This document shows positions 5,694 through 9,279 of a stretch of 9,279 bases of DNA, in pieces. A program made the translations under genes and the position numbers. The stretch's first letter is position 1. Every line of letters begins with the position of its first letter. Source of the stretch: Bacteroidota bacterium. GTDB lineage: Bacteria; Bacteroidota; Bacteroidia; Chitinophagales; UBA2359. The notes under the pieces were generated by a model that was not told the origin of the DNA, ran no database searches, and saw only the letters and a list, made by a program, of their open reading frames with translations. The DNA lies in the NCBI GenBank assembly GCA_020627525.1, contig JAHDGP010000142.1, positions 369 through 9,647 of the forward strand. Reading direction: 5' to 3'.

Positions 5694-6845
5694 TTATTGA
5701 TTTGGCGTAAATTGAATGGCTACTGTTTTAGTATAGTCCGTTTGTATTACGCTGTTTGCTGCTTCGTGATAATCCGCAGATTCATAAGTGTTTTTAAAAG
5801 CCAATTTGGTCTCTCCAACTTGAACAATGTCTCCATCTTTAAGGTAAACAATACTTCCCTCATCCATTTTATCTTCCAATCCGTTGACAAAAGTACCATT
5901 TGTACTTGGTTTTTCCTCACCTGCTTTATTTTGACCATCATGTAAAATATAGACAAAGCGATGCAGGAAGTCTTTTTGAATATCAATGTAACAATGTTCT
6001 CTGCTCACATAGCGGTCTTCTTCAATTTTTATATCCACTCGATGGGGACCGTCTGGTCTGCCAATGATGTTTACACCTTCAAACAATTCGTAGGCAACAG
6101 GCGATTTGTTTTCTGTGTGCACAACCAACCAACCAGCAACGATCTTTCCGTCTTTTTCTGGATTTGTATTTTTATGGAAAATGATTTCCTCCGTCGTTGG
6201 TTTACGAACAGCATTGAAAATTTCTTTCAATTTTTCTTGCCTGTCCAATGTATCTTTTGAAAACTTATCTGATTTAATCGGCTGAACAGCTGGTTTGGGC
6301 TTTGCTGACTCTTCAATTCTTTGAACAAAATTCTTCTTTGGTTCATTTTCACCTTTATCAATATTTACTTTTTCATTTAATCGCTGAACAAAGTTCTTTT
6401 CAGGCTGATTATTACCAGTATTGATATTTATGTTCACCTTTTCATTGAGGCGTTGAACAAAGTTTTTTTCTTTTGGAGGATTTTCTTTTGGTTGAATATT
6501 AATATTCACCTGCTCCTCCAATTTTTCCATAAAGTTCTTAGGTTGATCAGAAGGGGTGTTTATGTTGATATTTACACCAGGGCCAATTTTCTCTTTAGCC
6601 TCTTCTTTTTTATCGGAATTGACGTTAAAAGCAGATTTTTTCTCAACAGGATCAGCAGGTTTCACCCTATCAACGATAGATTGACTGTAGTCATTTTGTT
6701 TAAAATCTTTAATTACTTTGTTTTCCGGTTGCTTTTCTTCTGTTTCTTGATATTTATGCATAGGATAATTGCAAAAAGTACATCTGTATCTTGGGGCAAT
6801 AACAGGCGTAATTCTCTTACAATTAAAACATTCAACTTTAGCCAT
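5694..6845 (-). CDS. Zinc-ribbon, repeat and FHA-domain protein (phospho-threonine reader)
   Basis: A 383-residue soluble protein in three parts. Residues 6-25 hold a CxxC-N12-CxxC zinc ribbon (Cys6, 9, 22, 25). Residues 30-215 are charged and low-complexity, with four copies of an NFVQRLNEKVNI-like unit beginning at Asn104, 128, 151 and 172. The C-terminus (about 240-352) is an FHA domain with all its ligand residues: IGRP (261-264), SREHC (281-285), and STNGTFVNG (314-322). FHA domains bind phospho-threonine peptides, so the kinase encoded immediately upstream is the natural writer of its ligand. The tail after the FHA fold is Thr-rich (QTDYTKTVAIQFT) and might itself be phosphorylated, as in autoinhibited FHA proteins; that is inference. 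There is no signal peptide or membrane helix. The gene has its own promoter in the 86-base gap and is followed 15 bases later by the channel gene, which suggests it links kinase signalling to that membrane complex. Confidence 0.88.
   Translation of the reverse strand: MAKVECFNCKRITPVIAPRYRCTFCNYPMHKYQETEEKQPENKVIKDFKQNDYSQSIVDRVKPADPVEKKSAFNVNSDKKEEAKEKIGPGVNININTPSDQPKNFMEKLEEQVNINIQPKENPPKEKNFVQRLNEKVNININTGNNQPEKNFVQRLNEKVNIDKGENEPKKNFVQRIEESAKPKPAVQPIKSDKFSKDTLDRQEKLKEIFNAVRKPTTEEIIFHKNTNPEKDGKIVAGWLVVHTENKSPVAYELFEGVNIIGRPDGPHRVDIKIEEDRYVSREHCYIDIQKDFLHRFVYILHDGQNKAGEEKPSTNGTFVNGLEDKMDEGSIVYLKDGDIVQVGETKLAFKNTYESADYHEAANSVIQTDYTKTVAIQFTPNQ
6300..6542 (-). repeat. Imperfect tandem repeats encoding four NF-x-x-R/K-L units
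   Basis: Within the FHA-protein gene, four units of about 63-72 bases encode residues 102-182. Consensus peptide NFVQRLNEKVNI begins at residues 104, 128, 151 and 172 (spacing 24, 23 and 21). The two central units are nearly identical in peptide; the first (NFMEKLEEQVNI) and last (NFVQRIEESAK) have diverged. The DNA copies differ at many third positions, so the repeat is kept by selection or is old rather than a fresh slippage product. Confidence 0.85.
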
Positions 6846-6868
6846 AATAAGGTATATGTAATTTTGTA

Positions 6869-6901
6869 CAAAAGTAATAAGTAATGTGAAGAAATTACCA
6901 A
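6869..6901 (-). promoter_or_regulatory. Putative Bacteroidota promoter (TTG-N22-TACTTTTG) for the FHA/channel/mrp operon
   Basis: On the minus strand TACTTTTG (6869-6876) matches TAnnTTTG exactly and is preceded, after a 22-base spacer, by TTG (6899-6901). This agrees with the flavobacterial consensus TTG-N17-23-TAnnTTTG. The -7 element ends 23 bases before the FHA-protein ATG. The -33 TTG lies inside the right-hand side of the hairpin at 6897-6929, so hairpin and promoter overlap. Confidence 0.6.
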
Positions 6902-6929
6902 TCCTTTTAATTACTATTTAAAGATTGGT
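6897..6929 (-). terminator. Intercistronic hairpin directly after the kinase stop codon
   Basis: ACCAATC (6897-6903) pairs with GATTGGT (6923-6929), extended by seven mostly A-T pairs with one bulge (6904) and one mismatch (6908/6919) around a four-base loop. In the kinase transcript it begins two bases after the stop codon and is followed by AATTTCTTC, a weak U-tract. It may be a leaky terminator, an mRNA 3'-end stabiliser or a processing site that sets kinase levels apart from the downstream genes. Confidence 0.45.
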
Positions 6930-6931
6930 TT

Positions 6932-8326
6932 TTATTTTCGACCTAAAACATATTTTAATACGAGATCCATAACCAAAGGTCTGTCTTTGGCTTTTGCATC
7001 ATCCATCAATTGCTTGCCCTTATCGAAATCGTGTGATCCTCCACATTTTCCATTATAAAGCATAAAACCTAGATAAAATTGTGATTCGGTATCAAAATGT
7101 TTGGTGTTTTTAAATTTGTCCAAGTACTTAAAACTGGTTATGTAATCTTTTTGCTGAAAGTAGTATTTGCCCGACTTAATACCTTCTTCGCTTCCCACCA
7201 ATATTTCCAATGATTTTGGTTTCTTTTTACTGGCAGGAATTACTTCTTTTACCGGAGGCGCTTCTTCCATTGCAGGAATAATGCTTGGCTTAACTTCCGG
7301 CTTCACCTCTGGTTTCACGATTTGAGCTTGAGGAATCGGTGTTACAATTCGAGAAGTTACATTTTTGTTTTTTCTAAGATCACTTAAATCCTTTTGAATC
7401 TCCTCTTGTAAAAAACTGGAACGATCTAAAACCTGTGTTGCATTGTGGTCTATTTTATCCTTTAAATCTTCTACAGAGACTTTATTGTTTAAAATGTTAA
7501 TCAATTCATCAGGAGATTGCACTCGTTCGTTTGCGTTTTTAATAAGACATCTTCTTACTATTGTTTGATAAGGTTCGTCCAACCTGTTGTATTCAATTAC
7601 AATATCTTTAAATAAAATATTGCTCAAAATCTCTTCGTTGCTCAAGCCTGTAGATCTATTTCCAAAAGGGGTGGTTTGTGTGAACAATTCATAAATTATT
7701 ATGCCCAATGACCATAAGTCTAAATTTGTATCAGTCTGCCCATTGACGCCGTATTTTTTAGGGTTGAACTGCTCAGGAGCCATGTACTCAACACTTCCTA
7801 AAAGCTGGGTAGATTCTGCTTTGTCCTCAAAGCCAATTTTTTTACTGATACCAAAATCGGCAATTTTCGCTTTTAACTGTCCACCCTCAGAACGAGAGAG
7901 CAGTATGTTTTTGGGCTTTAAATCTCGATGAATTATTTTGTTATCGTGTAAATATTTAAGCCCATCAAGTATGTCACTAATAACCTTTTGAATTAAAATT
8001 TTGGATTTTGCCTTCAAAATATCCGTGAGATCACCAGAATTGGCATACTCCATTATACCTACTTGAATCTTTTCTAATTCTCCAATGGCATTGGTAGATT
8101 CGATTATAGTCGCATCATAATGCCTGATAACATTGGGATGAACCAAATCATCCATTCTGTTTATCTCACCAATAATGTCATACTTCTCTGATACAGAACC
8201 ATAAAAGAACTTTAAAGCCACTTCTCTATTCCTAACAGTATCATAAGCCCTAAAAACCTTTGAAAAGCCTCCTTTTCCAAGAAAGTCTTTTTGAGGATCA
8301 AACTGGTATCTTTTTGTAAATTCCAT
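6932..8326 (-). CDS. Hanks-type serine/threonine protein kinase, soluble, with C-terminal Sel1/TPR-like tail
   Basis: This 464-residue protein carries a complete eukaryote-like kinase domain (about 7-280). It has a Gly-rich loop GKGGFSKV (17-24), VALK with ATP-binding Lys39, the likely helix-C Glu54, the catalytic loop HRDLKPKN (133-140), DFG (157-159), and a short activation segment containing Ser172, Thr173 and Ser178. It also has GSVEYMAPEQ (177-186) and DLWSLG (203-208). All catalytic residues are present and it is an RD kinase, so activity regulated by activation-loop phosphorylation is expected. A linker (about 325-370) rich in Pro, Lys and Val contains the KPEVKPEVKP repeat. The C-terminus (about 380-460) is helical and resembles a Sel1/TPR unit, including YLGFMLYNGKCG (418-429). 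No membrane helix or PASTA domain is present, unlike PknB-type receptors, so it is cytoplasmic. It heads the FHA/channel/mrp cluster, its likely targets, 86 bases upstream of the FHA gene. Confidence 0.93.
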   Translation of the reverse strand: MEFTKRYQFDPQKDFLGKGGFSKVFRAYDTVRNREVALKFFYGSVSEKYDIIGEINRMDDLVHPNVIRHYDATIIESTNAIGELEKIQVGIMEYANSGDLTDILKAKSKILIQKVISDILDGLKYLHDNKIIHRDLKPKNILLSRSEGGQLKAKIADFGISKKIGFEDKAESTQLLGSVEYMAPEQFNPKKYGVNGQTDTNLDLWSLGIIIYELFTQTTPFGNRSTGLSNEEILSNILFKDIVIEYNRLDEPYQTIVRRCLIKNANERVQSPDELINILNNKVSVEDLKDKIDHNATQVLDRSSFLQEEIQKDLSDLRKNKNVTSRIVTPIPQAQIVKPEVKPEVKPSIIPAMEEAPPVKEVIPASKKKPKSLEILVGSEEGIKSGKYYFQQKDYITSFKYLDKFKNTKHFDTESQFYLGFMLYNGKCGGSHDFDKGKQLMDDAKAKDRPLVMDLVLKYVLGRK

Positions 8327-8355
8327 ATCAAAAACTGAGGCATATTATTAAAAAA

Positions 8356-8363
8356 CAAAAGTA
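8356..8363 (-). promoter_or_regulatory. Putative -7 promoter element for the kinase gene
   Basis: The minus strand reads TACTTTTG, the same exact TAnnTTTG match as in front of the FHA gene, ending 29 bases before the kinase ATG. A TTG at 17-23 bases upstream is missing; the nearest is only 13 bases away. The element is therefore good at -7 and poor at -33. Confidence 0.5.
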
Positions 8364-8401
8364 AGAATAAACCTTCCAAATTATTTTAAATCTAAAAAAA
8401 T

Positions 8402-8421
8402 TAATAGAACTAATTCTATTA
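8402..8421. promoter_or_regulatory. Inverted repeat in the divergent kinase/secreted-protein intergenic region
   Basis: TAATAGAA (8402-8409) and TTCTATTA (8414-8421) form a perfect 8-bp inverted repeat around CTAA, 38 bases upstream of the kinase -7 element and about 90 bases before the divergent start codon. It could be an operator for one or both genes. On the minus strand it is followed by seven T residues, so a terminator of antisense transcription is the alternative. The rest of this 186-base gap (8327-8512) is very A/T-rich. Its only hint of a plus-strand promoter is TACATTTA at 8461-8468, one base off TAnnTTTG and without a well-placed -33 element. Confidence 0.4.
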
Positions 8422-8512
8422 TTCTTTTGTCAACAAATTTTATTTATAAGTCATTATTCCTACATTTAACAAACCATTTAGCAAAAAATTATTTATCGTA
8501 AATAACATTATT

Positions 8513-9279
8513 ATGAAAAAGTTAAAGTGTTTATTCATCTTAAGTGCCGTAAGCCTTTCATTATCAGCACAAGAAAGCAAAGAAGTTGAAGTCATTCAAC
8601 AGGACTCTTCAAATATTCAAATAAAAGCTGAAAAAATCATTATTAAGACGACTGAGTCTAATGAGGAAGCAGAACCAAAAAAAGTTAAAAAATCTAAAAC
8701 GGCAATGGAGTTCCCAGAATACAACCCTCCAAGCTATGAAATTATAGAAAATGATGCTTCTATGAGTACTGGCATCAACAACAGCTTGGCTGTTATGCTT
8801 CCAAACATAAAAGCTGACTATGCGGCTGATAAATGGTCAGATTATATAAAGGAATACAAAGCTAGTAGAAAATTAAGCAAGTCTAGTAAGGTTCACAAAA
8901 AGTCGGGTGATGAGATAAAAGGCATCGACCTTTTGATTCCTTCGCTTAGCAGTGATTTGATAAATGTTTATGCATTGTTTGATGAATCTGATAATGGTGT
9001 TAAGGTTTCTACTTTTTATGAAATGGAAGATGGTATGTACTTGAACAAGGGAGATGATCCTAAAAAGTATGGAGTTGCTGAGTTAATGCTTAAAGAGTAC
9101 GCTAAAAAGTGCGTTGTCGACCAAATCAAGGGAGAGGTTAAAGATGAGGAGAAAAACCTTAAAAAGACCGAAAATGAGCAGGCAAAATTGATTAATCAAC
9201 ACGGGAATCTTGAAAGACTGATCGAGAAAAAATTGAAAGAGATTGAAAAAGCTAAAGAAGCTATCAAAAAAGCGGAGAA
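8513..9279 (+). CDS. Exported coiled-coil protein of unknown function, 5' part (runs off the window)
   Basis: The ATG at 8513 opens a frame that is uninterrupted to the window end (255 complete codons). The first 20 residues, MKKLKCLFILSAVSLSLSAQ, form a typical Sec signal peptide with probable cleavage after SAQ. Residues about 21-75 are Glu/Lys/Ser-rich. About 80-205 look like a small folded domain (with PNIKADYAADKWSDYIKEY, then alternating hydrophobic strands around INVYALFDES and VKVSTFYEMEDGMYLN). From about 210 the sequence is a Lys/Glu-rich heptad-like helix that continues past the edge. I do not recognise a named family with certainty; secreted proteins of this general layout are my recollection from Bacteroidota genomes. 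It is divergent from the kinase gene and may share its control region. Membership in the kinase system is speculative. Confidence 0.8.
   Translation, partial: MKKLKCLFILSAVSLSLSAQESKEVEVIQQDSSNIQIKAEKIIIKTTESNEEAEPKKVKKSKTAMEFPEYNPPSYEIIENDASMSTGINNSLAVMLPNIKADYAADKWSDYIKEYKASRKLSKSSKVHKKSGDEIKGIDLLIPSLSSDLINVYALFDESDNGVKVSTFYEMEDGMYLNKGDDPKKYGVAELMLKEYAKKCVVDQIKGEVKDEEKNLKKTENEQAKLINQHGNLERLIEKKLKEIEKAKEAIKKAE

Noticed and set aside
6300..6542. CRISPR-like or satellite repeat
   Set aside because: The units are in-frame coding repeats of unequal length with diverged third positions, not identical direct repeats with unique spacers.
6453..6884. Plus-strand open frame of 143 codons opposite the FHA-protein gene
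   Set aside because: Its Phe/Ile/Arg-rich translation is what the reverse of the Lys/Asn/Glu-rich repeat region gives; no start context or family resemblance.
3812..8326. Type VI secretion regulatory locus (PpkA/Fha) or Zorya defence system
   Set aside because: Kinase plus FHA recalls T6SS, and the MotA-like protein recalls ZorA. No T6SS structural gene, ZorB-like OmpA protein or helicase/nuclease is present, and mrp is a housekeeping gene.
8528..8530. Lipoprotein reading of the right-end protein through Cys6
   Set aside because: Cys6 comes before the hydrophobic core and lacks a lipobox; the Ala-Gln at 19-20 fits an ordinary signal-peptidase I site.

Overview
The window is AT-rich and looks like the chromosome of a marine or environmental Bacteroidota, most likely of the Flavobacteriia or a related class. 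Four things suggest this. Shine-Dalgarno sequences are absent and start codons sit behind A/T-rich leaders. Several genes are preceded by the Bacteroidota-type -7 element TAnnTTTG. A signal peptide ends in the Bacteroidota-style 'LSAQ'. Individual proteins have Bacteroidota character, such as a Mrp ATPase without the C-terminal CxxC. Coding density is high and nothing indicates a mobile element, phage, CRISPR array, tRNA or rRNA.

Left part (1-1493, minus strand): the first 71 codons of a dTDP-glucose 4,6-dehydratase (rfbB/rmlB), cut by the window edge, and upstream of it a complete PLP enzyme of the Cys/Met-metabolism (cystathionine synthase/lyase) family. Divergent from these, across an intergenic palindrome, lies a plus-strand membrane sensor (1554-3644). 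It has histidine-kinase architecture (TM, Cache-like sensor, TM, HAMP, DHp, HATPase), but the phospho-accepting histidine is asparagine and the G2 box of the ATPase domain is eroded. It is therefore probably a pseudokinase.

Middle and right part (3812-8326, minus strand): behind hairpins in a convergent intergenic region lies a cluster transcribed right to left. It encodes a soluble Hanks-type Ser/Thr kinase with a C-terminal Sel1/TPR-like tail, a zinc-ribbon/repeat/FHA protein, a four-helix MotA/TolQ/ExbB-type channel protein, and a Mrp/ApbC-type P-loop Fe-S carrier. The last three are packed with gaps of 15 and 7 bases and are almost certainly co-transcribed. The kinase is separated from them by 86 bases that hold a hairpin and a good second promoter. 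The obvious reading is a phospho-threonine relay (kinase as writer, FHA protein as reader) acting on an inner-membrane ion-driven motor or channel. No ExbD/TolR/MotB partner and no PP2C phosphatase is in view. This module is the best candidate here for an incompletely described system.

Right end (8513-9279, plus strand): the 5' part of a gene for an exported, lysine/glutamate-rich coiled-coil protein of unknown function. It is divergent from the kinase across a 186-base intergenic region with a kinase promoter element and an 8-bp-arm inverted repeat.
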